Assembly (NCBI GenBank): GCA_050115915.1
Contig: JASFPP010000178.1
Location: 1-8,397 of the forward strand
Reading direction: 5' to 3'
Source of the DNA: WTAW01 sp050115915
GTDB taxonomy: Bacteria > Acidobacteriota > Aminicenantia > Aminicenantales > Aminicenantaceae
DNA length: 8,397 nucleotides
Shown piece after piece: positions 1 to 6,077 of the stretch. Each line of letters begins with the position of its first letter. The stretch's first letter is position 1. The notes under the pieces were generated by a model. The model made no database searches, was not told the DNA's origin, and saw only the letters and a list, made by a program, of their open reading frames with translations. Position numbers and translations under genes: made by a program.

Positions 1-110
1 CCTGCTAACAATACAAACAACATGACGACAATGATTAGGGTAAAAATGGAGGATAGTGATTTGACTTTTTGGTTGGACATGATGTCTTCCATTTTCTGTT
101 TAATTTTCAT
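1..110 (-). CDS. Partial membrane protein, N-terminus only
   Basis: An open frame on the minus strand begins with ATG at 110-108 and runs off the left edge. About 36 codons are visible. The translation starts with a charged stretch (MKIKQKMEDIMSNQKVKS), followed by a long hydrophobic run (IFTLIIVVMLFVLLAG) that looks like a first transmembrane helix or a signal anchor. The in-frame TGA upstream makes 110 the first possible ATG. A second ATG at 80-78 (MSNQKVKS...) is preceded by GGAAG at 5-base spacing and may be the true start. The gene lies 68 bases downstream of the phzF-like gene on the same strand, so the two could share a transcript. The pattern of a short polar N-terminus and then a helix is common in transporters such as C4-dicarboxylate or antiporter families, but there is too little sequence to name one. 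Confidence 0.55.
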   Translation of the reverse strand, partial: MKIKQKMEDIMSNQKVKSLSSIFTLIIVVMLFVLLA

Positions 111-178
111 CAGATTATCATTTTTTCAGTTCTGGTGAAAGAAAAAAATCGATAGGTAAATAAAAAATAGAATTTTCG

Positions 179-1048
179 TTAAATAAAGATTTCCATATCT
201 TTCTTAATGATCGCCGTGCCACCAACGTGCACTTCGAGGATTTTACTATCTTCAATTTTCAAATTGGCCAATATCTCAGAAGGTTTCTTCATAGAATACC
301 CCTGTTCAAAAACGAGATGACTGATTTGATCTTTAATGACTTTGTTATGTTTGAACAAGTAGCAACTCAGAGCTCCATTGGAGGTGCCCGTTGCAGACTC
401 CTCTGGAATTCCGTATAAAGGAGCAAAGTTTCTACAGTGGGCCGTAGATTTGAATTTAGTTTCCAGAGAGAAAACATGGAGGCCCACAACATTATATTTT
501 TTACTGACGCTTGAGATTTTGTTAAAATCTGGTTTCAGAGAAAGCAAAACTTTCAGATTTTTTACAGGAACCAGAATATCTCTTAAACCTGTTGATACTA
601 TTTGGATTGGTAAATTAGGGAGAATCTGATCTTCTGAAATATTCAGACACTTAATAATTTCTTCTCCTGTAATTTTTTCAAAAAATTGGGCCAAAACTTG
701 AGCCATGAAAACCGTTCGATTATCTCTAACGTCAATATCCAGGATCCCTGCTTTTGTTTCTAGCCTATATTTTCCACTTTGTACTAATCCTTTATCTTTT
801 AATAAGAAAAATGCAGCTATAGTTGCATGACCGCATAAATCCACTTCTTCATTAGGGGTGAAAAATCTCACCTTAAAATGGGCCTTATCAGATTTTTGCA
901 TAAATGCTGTTTCAGAGAAGCCAACTTTATTAGCGACTTTATTCATGTGGTCTTCTGTAAGATTATCCGCTTCTAAAACAACGCCTGCAGGATTTCCCCC
1001 ATTTTTTGTTTTAGCGAATGAATTTAAAGTATAAACTTTTATTTTCAT
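179..1048 (-). CDS. PhzF-family isomerase/epimerase
   Basis: This 289-residue protein is full length for the PhzF family, cytosolic enzymes with two similar halves of diaminopimelate-epimerase fold. The N-terminal half carries NGGNPAGVV (16-24), GFSETAF (43-49) and TPNEEVDLCGHATIA (64-78). E46 and H74 match the catalytic Glu and the conserved His of Pseudomonas PhzF. The C-terminal half carries FAPLYGIPEESATGTSNGA (208-226), the counterpart of the usual EDPATGSA motif, with Glu (217) where PhzF has Asp. PhzF itself isomerises a dihydroxyanthranilate in phenazine synthesis, but most family members have no known substrate and no phenazine genes are visible here, so only the family name is safe. 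The ATG has no clear Shine-Dalgarno and an AT-rich leader. The gene is AT-richer than the operon to its right (about 28% GC in the sampled stretch 601-660) and is transcribed divergently from it. Confidence 0.9.
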   Translation of the reverse strand: MKIKVYTLNSFAKTKNGGNPAGVVLEADNLTEDHMNKVANKVGFSETAFMQKSDKAHFKVRFFTPNEEVDLCGHATIAAFFLLKDKGLVQSGKYRLETKAGILDIDVRDNRTVFMAQVLAQFFEKITGEEIIKCLNISEDQILPNLPIQIVSTGLRDILVPVKNLKVLLSLKPDFNKISSVSKKYNVVGLHVFSLETKFKSTAHCRNFAPLYGIPEESATGTSNGALSCYLFKHNKVIKDQISHLVFEQGYSMKKPSEILANLKIEDSKILEVHVGGTAIIKKDMEIFI

Positions 1049-1060
1049 TATTTTATTGCT

Positions 1061-1166
1061 GTGATAGAGATTTTCTTTTTTGCTGGTAACCCCATACTAT
1101 TCGCTCAACTCGCTCATTCTATTACTATCACTTAAAAAAAAATATTTCAACGATATCTGGGTTACC
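1061..1166. repeat. Interleaved inverted repeats in the phzF-like leader
   Basis: The divergent spacer holds two perfect inverted repeats whose arms alternate. GTGATAG (1061-1067) pairs with CTATCAC (1125-1131), and GGTAACCC (1085-1092) pairs with GGGTTACC (1159-1166). Between them lies a tandem direct repeat with a 9-base period, TCGCTCAAC/TCGCTCATT (1101-1118). In a minus-strand transcript the A-B-A'-B' order could form a pseudoknot ahead of the phzF-like start; as DNA the arms could be operator half-sites. No known riboswitch or regulator site was recognised. Arms of 7 and 8 bases in about 120 bases are not far above chance. Confidence 0.3.
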
Positions 1167-1240
1167 TAAATTCACCACCTAAAATTTATTAATTCAATTT
1201 TTCTTCTTTTTAGGCGATGAATCTAGGATAAGGAAGATGC

Positions 1241-1269
1241 TTGACAAAATAGATTCCACTTGAAATAAT
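1241..1269 (+). promoter_or_regulatory. Sigma70-type promoter of the iclR-aminotransferase operon
   Basis: A perfect -35 box TTGACA (1241-1246) is followed after exactly 17 bases by AATAAT (1264-1269), a five-of-six match to the -10 consensus. Transcription would begin near 1276 and leave a leader of about 23 bases before the regulator's ATG at 1299. This is the only strong promoter seen ahead of the six-gene rightward run. Confidence 0.7.
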
Positions 1270-1293
1270 CGTTTCGCAATACGGAATATATTC
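1262..1293. promoter_or_regulatory. Candidate operator: two small palindromes over the promoter
   Basis: GAAATAATCGTTTC (1262-1275) has perfect GAAA/TTTC arms and covers the -10 box. GAATATATTC (1284-1293) is a perfect 10-base palindrome lying between the expected transcription start and the ATG. IclR-family proteins bind such short A/T-rich pseudo-palindromes, often in their own promoter. A protein bound here would block transcription, so autoregulation by the adjacent IclR-family protein is the natural guess. The assignment rests on position and symmetry only. Confidence 0.4.
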
Positions 1294-1298
1294 TTATA

Positions 1299-2096
1299 AT
1301 GCGGTACAAAAAAATTATAGATAATAATGAGAAAGATTCCGGCTTTGTGAGTTCTCTTGCTAGGGGACTTTCGATACTGGCATCTTACGATGCCGCGAAC
1401 CCCATCATGGGAATTTCTGAAATAGCCAGGAAGACCAGCCTCCCTAAAAGCACTGTCTATCGTCTGATACAGACGTTGTGTGATTTGAGATATGTTATCC
1501 CGGACGGCACTTCAAAAAAGTACATGCTTGGACCTAAGGTCTTAAACCTCGGTTTTACGGTCCTGTCCAGCCTGGAACTCAGAGATGTGGCGGCACCATA
1601 TTTACGCATGTTTTCCGAATCATCGGGCGAGACGGTAAATCTGGCAATCTCCGATGGATGGCAGCTGGTCTATGTGGAAAGAGTGAAGACACAAAAAATT
1701 GTCAATATCAATCTCCACATTGGTTCACGTTTAGAGTTATATAATACCTCGATGGGGCGAGTTTTGTCCGCCTTTCAGAGTGAAGATTGGTTATCAAAAT
1801 ATCTAGAATATCTTCAGTACATCCCAGAAGCCAGAGAATATATAGCGGAAGGCGGGAAAATTCTTCGTGAAATTCTTGCGGATGTTAGAAAAAAAGGTTA
1901 TGCCATCAATAATGAAGAACTTGCGCCAGGCCTGAGATCTGTTGCCGCTCCTGTGAAAAACAGGGAGGGAAAAGTCATTGGTGCAGTCAATGTTGCCGTG
2001 AGTTCGGGCCTCTTTTCGTTGGAGAGATTGAAAAAGGAAATGCTTCCCCCTCTTCTTGAAACTACTCAAGCTATTTCAGCCGTCCTTGGGTATTAA
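1299..2096 (+). CDS. IclR-family transcriptional regulator, PcaR/PcaU-like
   Basis: At 265 residues this is the normal IclR-family length. The N-terminal winged helix-turn-helix (about 16-75) begins with FVSSLARGLSIL and includes the recognition segment SLPKSTVYRLIQTL (47-60). The C-terminal effector-binding domain follows, with HIGSRLELYNTSMGRVL and the conserved block EELAPGLRSVAAPV (206-219). The LSSLEL and YNTSMGRVL stretches and the SSGLFS ending are most like the PcaR/PcaU/PobR branch, which controls beta-ketoadipate and related aromatic-acid pathways, usually as an activator responding to a pathway intermediate. That fits a downstream thiolase and 3-oxoacid-type CoA-transferase. The ATG has only a weak Shine-Dalgarno (CGGAATA). 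The stop lies 20 bases before the aminotransferase start, so the regulator is probably the first gene of the operon and adjusts its own level. The ligand is not predictable. Confidence 0.92.
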   Translation: MRYKKIIDNNEKDSGFVSSLARGLSILASYDAANPIMGISEIARKTSLPKSTVYRLIQTLCDLRYVIPDGTSKKYMLGPKVLNLGFTVLSSLELRDVAAPYLRMFSESSGETVNLAISDGWQLVYVERVKTQKIVNINLHIGSRLELYNTSMGRVLSAFQSEDWLSKYLEYLQYIPEAREYIAEGGKILREILADVRKKGYAINNEELAPGLRSVAAPVKNREGKVIGAVNVAVSSGLFSLERLKKEMLPPLLETTQAISAVLGY

Positions 2097-2116
2097 GAAG
2101 CAAGAGATGTGATTAC

Positions 2117-3457
2117 ATGACTGTACAACATCCACAGGGGAATGTATTCTACCGGAATCTGCATCATTCATTCCCTATTATCAACCATGGTGAAGGGGCT
2201 TATCTGTATGACACCTCTGGCAATAGATATCTGGACGCCAGTGGGGGAGCGGCCGTAGTGAACATCGGGCATGGAACGAAAGAGATCGCCGCAGCCGTCT
2301 CTTCTCAGGTACAGAAAGCCGGCTACATCAATGGGATGCAGTTCACTCATATCCCTGTGGAAACTCTTGCGACACTTGTATCGGAGTTTCTTCCTTTCCC
2401 TGATGGAAAAGTCTATTTTCTGACAAGCGGCTCTGAAGCGGTCGAGGCTTCGATCAAACTGGCCCGGCAATACTGGGTGGAACGAGGACGGTCCTCCAAG
2501 CATCATGTAATCGCGAGGAAACCCAGCTATCACGGAAACACTTTGGCCGCTCTATCTTTGTCGGATAGAAAACACTACAAAGACATTTATGGCCCCATGC
2601 TGATGAAAACCAGTTTAATCCCAGCTCCTTATTGCTACCGGTGTTTCTGTGGAGAGGTGTACCCCTCCTGCGGCGTAAAATGTGCATTTGAACTGGAGAA
2701 AGAGATACAGGTCATCGGGGAAGAGAATGTTTCGGCCTTTTTGACCGAAGTCATCGGTGGCGGTTCCACAGGTGCATCTGTGCCTCCTCCGGAGTATTTC
2801 TCAGCCATTCGAAAGATCTGTGATCAGAGACAAATCCTTTTGATTGTCGATGAGATCATGACTGGAATCGGTCGTACTGGCGAGTGGCTCGCCTGTCATC
2901 ACTTTGATTTAAAACCTGATATCATCATCATGGGGAAAAGCCTAACCAGTGGATACATCCCCCTCAGTGCTATAGCCGCGCGTGGAGATATAGTCGATAT
3001 CCTCTACAGCAAAGGCCGGAGCTTCCTGCATGCGCAAACTTTCGCTCATCATCCGGTGGGATGTGCAGCTGGAATAGCGACTCTAGATTATATAAAGGAT
3101 AATAATTTGTTGCTAAAATGCAATACTTTGGGGACTTTGCTCAAAGAAACAATTTCTTCTATTTCTTCAGACAATGATGTTGGTGACATCCGAGGAAAGG
3201 GTTTGCTCGTCGGAATCGAGTTTGTCCAGGATAAAGACTCCAGAGCACCTTTTCCACGGGAATTGGGTTATGCCGAAACATTTGTCGCCAACGCTCTAAA
3301 GAGAGGATTGGTCGTATGGCCGAATGTGGGCCATGCAGACGGGATCAATGGAGACCTGATCCTTCTTGCTCCACCTTTCACGATAGAGCAGGAGGAGGCT
3401 TCTCTGATCTATCGTGTGTTGAACGAGACAATAGAGGAGATGAAAAATATCAGATAA
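2117..3457 (+). CDS. Class III PLP-dependent aminotransferase
   Basis: This is a complete 446-residue fold-type I class III (omega/beta-amino acid type) aminotransferase, cytosolic. The N-terminus has HGEGAYLYDTSGNRYLD. The phosphate-binding SGSEAVEASIKLA (about 104-116) and the YHGNTLAALSLS segment follow. LLIVDEIMTGIGRTG holds D245, which contacts the PLP pyridine nitrogen, and IIIMGKSLTSGY holds the Schiff-base lysine K274. The C-terminal domain starts at DIRGKGLLVGIEFVQD. Between the two conserved blocks is a cysteine cluster, C173-x2-C176-x-C178-x6-C185-x3-C189, seen in a subgroup of these enzymes. The enzyme moves an amino group from an amino acid to a 2-oxo acid such as pyruvate or 2-oxoglutarate; the donor is unknown. 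It sits between the regulator and the thiolase, so the oxo-product probably feeds the CoA-transferase and thiolase of the same operon. Its ribosome binding site is weak (CAAGAG, about 10 bases before ATG). Confidence 0.93.
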   Translation: MTVQHPQGNVFYRNLHHSFPIINHGEGAYLYDTSGNRYLDASGGAAVVNIGHGTKEIAAAVSSQVQKAGYINGMQFTHIPVETLATLVSEFLPFPDGKVYFLTSGSEAVEASIKLARQYWVERGRSSKHHVIARKPSYHGNTLAALSLSDRKHYKDIYGPMLMKTSLIPAPYCYRCFCGEVYPSCGVKCAFELEKEIQVIGEENVSAFLTEVIGGGSTGASVPPPEYFSAIRKICDQRQILLIVDEIMTGIGRTGEWLACHHFDLKPDIIIMGKSLTSGYIPLSAIAARGDIVDILYSKGRSFLHAQTFAHHPVGCAAGIATLDYIKDNNLLLKCNTLGTLLKETISSISSDNDVGDIRGKGLLVGIEFVQDKDSRAPFPRELGYAETFVANALKRGLVVWPNVGHADGINGDLILLAPPFTIEQEEASLIYRVLNETIEEMKNIR

Positions 3458-3520
3458 AGAGAAAAATATGGGAACAAATCCGCGCTGTGATGAAAGAGAT
3501 ATTGCATAAGATTATGAAGA

Positions 3521-3539
3521 AAAGGAGTAACAAAAGGTG
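3521..3539 (+). promoter_or_regulatory. Ribosome binding site fixing the GTG start of the thiolase
   Basis: AAAGGAG (3521-3527) lies 9 bases before the GTG at 3537. A TAA in the same frame at 3528-3530 rules out any earlier start, and the family's N-terminal IVILSAVRTP block begins only seven codons later. Confidence 0.75.
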
Positions 3540-4730
3540 CAAGGTGTAGAAAATGAGATCGTTATCCTAAGTGCTGTAAGGACTCCTGTCGGAAAATATG
3601 GCGCAAGTTTCAAAGACACAAGCGCTGTCACTCTAGGCACAATTGCCGCTCAGGAGGCCATAAAAAGGGCTGGGATCTCAGCCAATATGGTCGATGAAGT
3701 TATTTTTGGACAAGCACGGCAAGCAGGGAATAGGCCCAACCCTGCGCGTCAAATACTCTTCAGGGCAGGAATTCCCGTTGAACAAACAGCTTTCACTGTG
3801 AATAAAGCATGTGCATCCGGAATCAAAGCCATAACCCTTGGGTGTCAGTCTCTTCTACTCGGAGAGAATAAAATCGTTCTGGTGGGCGGCATCGAGAATA
3901 TGTCGCAAATTCCATACTTTTTGGATGGAGCTCGGTGGGGCTACAGACTCGGGGATGGCGTGCTCATCGATGGCATGTACAGAGACGGGCTGTTCTGCCC
4001 CCTGGCAGATATGATAATGGGAGCAACGGCTGAGATATTGGCTGAAAAATACCGGATCTCCCGGGAAGAACAGGACGAATTTGCCTACCATAGTCAGATG
4101 AAGGCAAAAAAAGCCATGGATGATGGATTGTTCGATAATGAGATTGTGCCGGTAACGATAAAAGACAGGAAGGGCAGTGAACTTGTCATAACAACGGACG
4201 AGCATCCTCGTCCAGAGACAACTCTTGAGAACCTGGCAAAATTGCCTACAGTTTTCAAAAAGGGGGGCACGGTGACTGCGGGCAACTCATCCGGACTGAC
4301 AGATGGAGCGGCTGCCCTCGTTTTAACAACATCGAAGCATGCCAAAGACATGGGTTTGAACCCGATGGCCAAAATCATTGCCTCAAGCTCTGCAGGGGTT
4401 CACCCCAGAGAGATGGGGATAGGCCCGGTTTTGTCAACGCGTAAGTTGTTGAAATTAAACAATTTAAAATTAGATGACATTGATCTGATCGAGATCAACG
4501 AGGCTTTTGCAGCACAGGTTCTTGCTGTCGAAAAGAAATTGAATTGGAATATAGAGAAGCGAAACATCAGAGGAGGAGCTATAGCGCTGGGCCATCCGAT
4601 AGGATGCACCGGTGCCAAGATAACCGTAACCTTGCTCTATTGTTTAATCAAGGAAAACAAAGAACTCGGGATGGCCACTCTCTGTGTAAGCGGAGGTCAG
4701 GGGATGACGCTTCTGCTCAAAATATTCTAA
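3537..4730 (+). CDS. Acetyl-CoA acetyltransferase / 3-oxoacyl-CoA thiolase
   Basis: This is a complete 397-residue thiolase II-type enzyme, close to the 390-400 usual for the family. All catalytic landmarks are present: the acyl-accepting cysteine C92 in NKACASG, the NEAFAAQ motif, H353 in GGAIALGHPIGCTGAK, and the proton-shuttling C383 in CVSGGQGM. These match C89, H348 and C378 of the Zoogloea enzyme. The substrate loop contains GYRLGDGVLIDGMYRDGLFCP, as in AtoB-like acetoacetyl-CoA thiolases. It should either cleave a 3-oxoacyl-CoA with free CoA to acetyl-CoA plus a shortened acyl-CoA, or run in reverse. In this operon, next to a CoA-transferase that can make a 3-oxoacyl-CoA, the breakdown direction is more likely. 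Chain length is not certain. It starts 79 bases after the aminotransferase, and its stop is directly followed by the ribosome binding site of the next, broken gene. Confidence 0.93.
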   Translation: MQGVENEIVILSAVRTPVGKYGASFKDTSAVTLGTIAAQEAIKRAGISANMVDEVIFGQARQAGNRPNPARQILFRAGIPVEQTAFTVNKACASGIKAITLGCQSLLLGENKIVLVGGIENMSQIPYFLDGARWGYRLGDGVLIDGMYRDGLFCPLADMIMGATAEILAEKYRISREEQDEFAYHSQMKAKKAMDDGLFDNEIVPVTIKDRKGSELVITTDEHPRPETTLENLAKLPTVFKKGGTVTAGNSSGLTDGAAALVLTTSKHAKDMGLNPMAKIIASSSAGVHPREMGIGPVLSTRKLLKLNNLKLDDIDLIEINEAFAAQVLAVEKKLNWNIEKRNIRGGAIALGHPIGCTGAKITVTLLYCLIKENKELGMATLCVSGGQGMTLLLKIF

Positions 4731-4743
4731 AAGGAAAGATCTC

Positions 4744-5135
4744 ATGTCTCATAGTGATCCTTTAATAAAACAGCGCTTGCAGGGAAAAAATCAAAGAGGG
4801 TGCTTTCTAAAGATAAAAAATATACCTCAAGCTCTTAAATCAAAGAATATCCTCTAGTCATCGAAAGAGGGGAGGGGCTGTGGTTGTCGATCTGGATCGG
4901 CCTGATGATTGGTTTGGAACTCGTCACTGATAGAAAAACACGACAACCTGCTGCAATCCGTGCAGTCGATGAGATCTTCAATGATGCGTTTAAAATGGGA
5001 GTTTTGTTTCTTCCTTGCGGAGACAGTGTAATACGTTTCGCTTCTCCCATGACCGTCGATAGGGATTTTGTAGATAAATCTGTGGAAATATTTTCGGAAG
5101 TCTTATCTCGGATACAGAAGGAGATTCACTTATGA
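4744..5135 (+). pseudogene. Decayed class III aminotransferase (frameshift, stop, internal deletion)
   Basis: AAGGAAAG (4731-4738) precedes an ATG at 4744 that reads MSHSDPLIK. The frame then has to slip at the A-run 4767-4770 (one A missing) to continue as TALAGKKSKRVLSKDKKYTSSS. A TAA at 4836-4838 falls where relatives have Tyr (S-P-S-Y-x-K/R-E-Y-P). The same frame resumes as IKEYPLVIERGEGLWL, the characteristic N-terminus of GABA/ornithine-type class III aminotransferases. At about 4886-4905 it jumps straight to IGLMIGLELVTD, the start of the C-terminal domain, and runs intact through LPCGDSVIRFASPMT to TGA at 5135. About 300 central residues, including the PLP lysine, are missing, so no enzyme activity is possible. 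The TGA overlaps the next gene's ATG. The 3' part (from TTG 4884, with GAGGGGAGGGG upstream) could still yield an 83-residue peptide. The fragment comes from a different subfamily than the intact aminotransferase at 2117-3457. Confidence 0.85.
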
Positions 5136-6043
5136 AACAAAAAATCATGACTATGCGGGAAGCAATTGAGAGGAATATTCAAGATGGAGACACAATCGTT
5201 ATCGAAGGTTTCACTCATCTGATTTGTTTCGCTGCAGGACACGAAATCATAAGGCAGGGAAAAAAGGACCTTGTGGCATGTCGGTTGACCCCTGATCTCA
5301 TCTATGATCAGCTCATCGCGGCAGGGTGCGTTAGAAAAGTCGTCTTCAGCTGGGCAGGGAATCCAGGTGTAGGACCTTTATACGGTTTAAGAAGAGCGGT
5401 CGAGCAGGGGATACCCAGGTCAATTGAGATTGAAGAATACACTCATTTTGGGATGGTAGCCAGGTTTATTGCCGGTGCATCACAGCTTCCTTTTATGCAT
5501 TTGAAAAGTTTTTCAGGAAGTACTCTTATCGAGATGAATCCGAATATAAAATCCATTCTGTGTCCCTATACAGGTAAAGAATTTGCCACGGTCCCTGCGC
5601 TAAATCCTGATGTAGCCATAATTCAAGTGCAACGTGTTGATAGGGAAGGAAACGCTCAAATCTGGGGATTAATGGGAGTTCAAAGAGAAGCATCATTCGC
5701 ATCCAGGAAGGTTATTATTGTTGCTGAAGAGTTGGTTGACACCTCAGTTATACGATCTGATCCGAATCGCACGATCATCCCAGGCATGAAGGTCGATGCG
5801 ATCGTCATTGAGCCCTTCGCGGCCCATCCAAGTTATGCCCAAGGATTTTATGACCGTGATAATCAATTCTATGTCGACTGGTACAATATATCCAAAGATC
5901 GCGCCTCAATGGAAAGATACATCAGGGAATGGATACACGATGTTAAGAGTCGCAAAGAGTATAAAGCAAAACTTGGAAAAGAGGTTGTTGCTAAACTCCA
6001 AGTCAACGCTTATTTTTCAACGCCTGTTAATTATGGTTATTGA
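5132..6043 (+). CDS. Family I CoA-transferase, subunit A (GctA/CatI-like)
   Basis: This 303-residue protein is the alpha subunit of a family I CoA-transferase. It shows the signature of the glutaconate/3-oxoadipate branch: IEGFTHL (24-30), FAAGHEIIRQ (33-42), LTPDLIYDQLIAAG and FSWAGNPGVG (72-81). An EEYTHFGM segment and KSFSGSTL follow. The alpha subunit helps form the CoA and acid sites; the catalytic Glu is on the beta subunit encoded next. The enzyme moves CoA from a donor thioester such as succinyl-CoA or acetyl-CoA to a carboxylic acid. The neighbouring thiolase and PcaR-like regulator favour a 3-oxo-acid acceptor over glutaconate, but this is inference. The ATG overlaps the stop of the preceding pseudogene in ATGA, and GAAGGAGA sits 7-8 bases upstream inside that remnant. 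The gap to subunit B is 34 bases. Confidence 0.92.
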   Translation: MKQKIMTMREAIERNIQDGDTIVIEGFTHLICFAAGHEIIRQGKKDLVACRLTPDLIYDQLIAAGCVRKVVFSWAGNPGVGPLYGLRRAVEQGIPRSIEIEEYTHFGMVARFIAGASQLPFMHLKSFSGSTLIEMNPNIKSILCPYTGKEFATVPALNPDVAIIQVQRVDREGNAQIWGLMGVQREASFASRKVIIVAEELVDTSVIRSDPNRTIIPGMKVDAIVIEPFAAHPSYAQGFYDRDNQFYVDWYNISKDRASMERYIREWIHDVKSRKEYKAKLGKEVVAKLQVNAYFSTPVNYGY

Positions 6044-6077
6044 ATTTTTTTATTAGAAGTTAGATTGGAGGGCAATA

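Noticed and set aside
121..147. T-run, short loop and A-run between the phzF-like and membrane protein genes as a terminator
   Set aside because: The possible stem is almost only A-T with mismatches, so it is unlikely to terminate well in either direction.
1295..1300. Perfect TATAAT just at the regulator start
   Set aside because: It overlaps the ATG at 1299, so it could not drive this start; the promoter at 1241-1269 fits much better.
3468..3509. 13-codon ATG frame in the aminotransferase-thiolase gap
   Set aside because: Too short, no good ribosome binding site, and no attenuator-like codon run or hairpin around it.
3316..3549. 77-codon plus-strand frame crossing the aminotransferase end and the thiolase start
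   Set aside because: It overlaps the conserved 3' end of the aminotransferase in another frame, has no family-like sequence, and lacks its own ribosome binding site.
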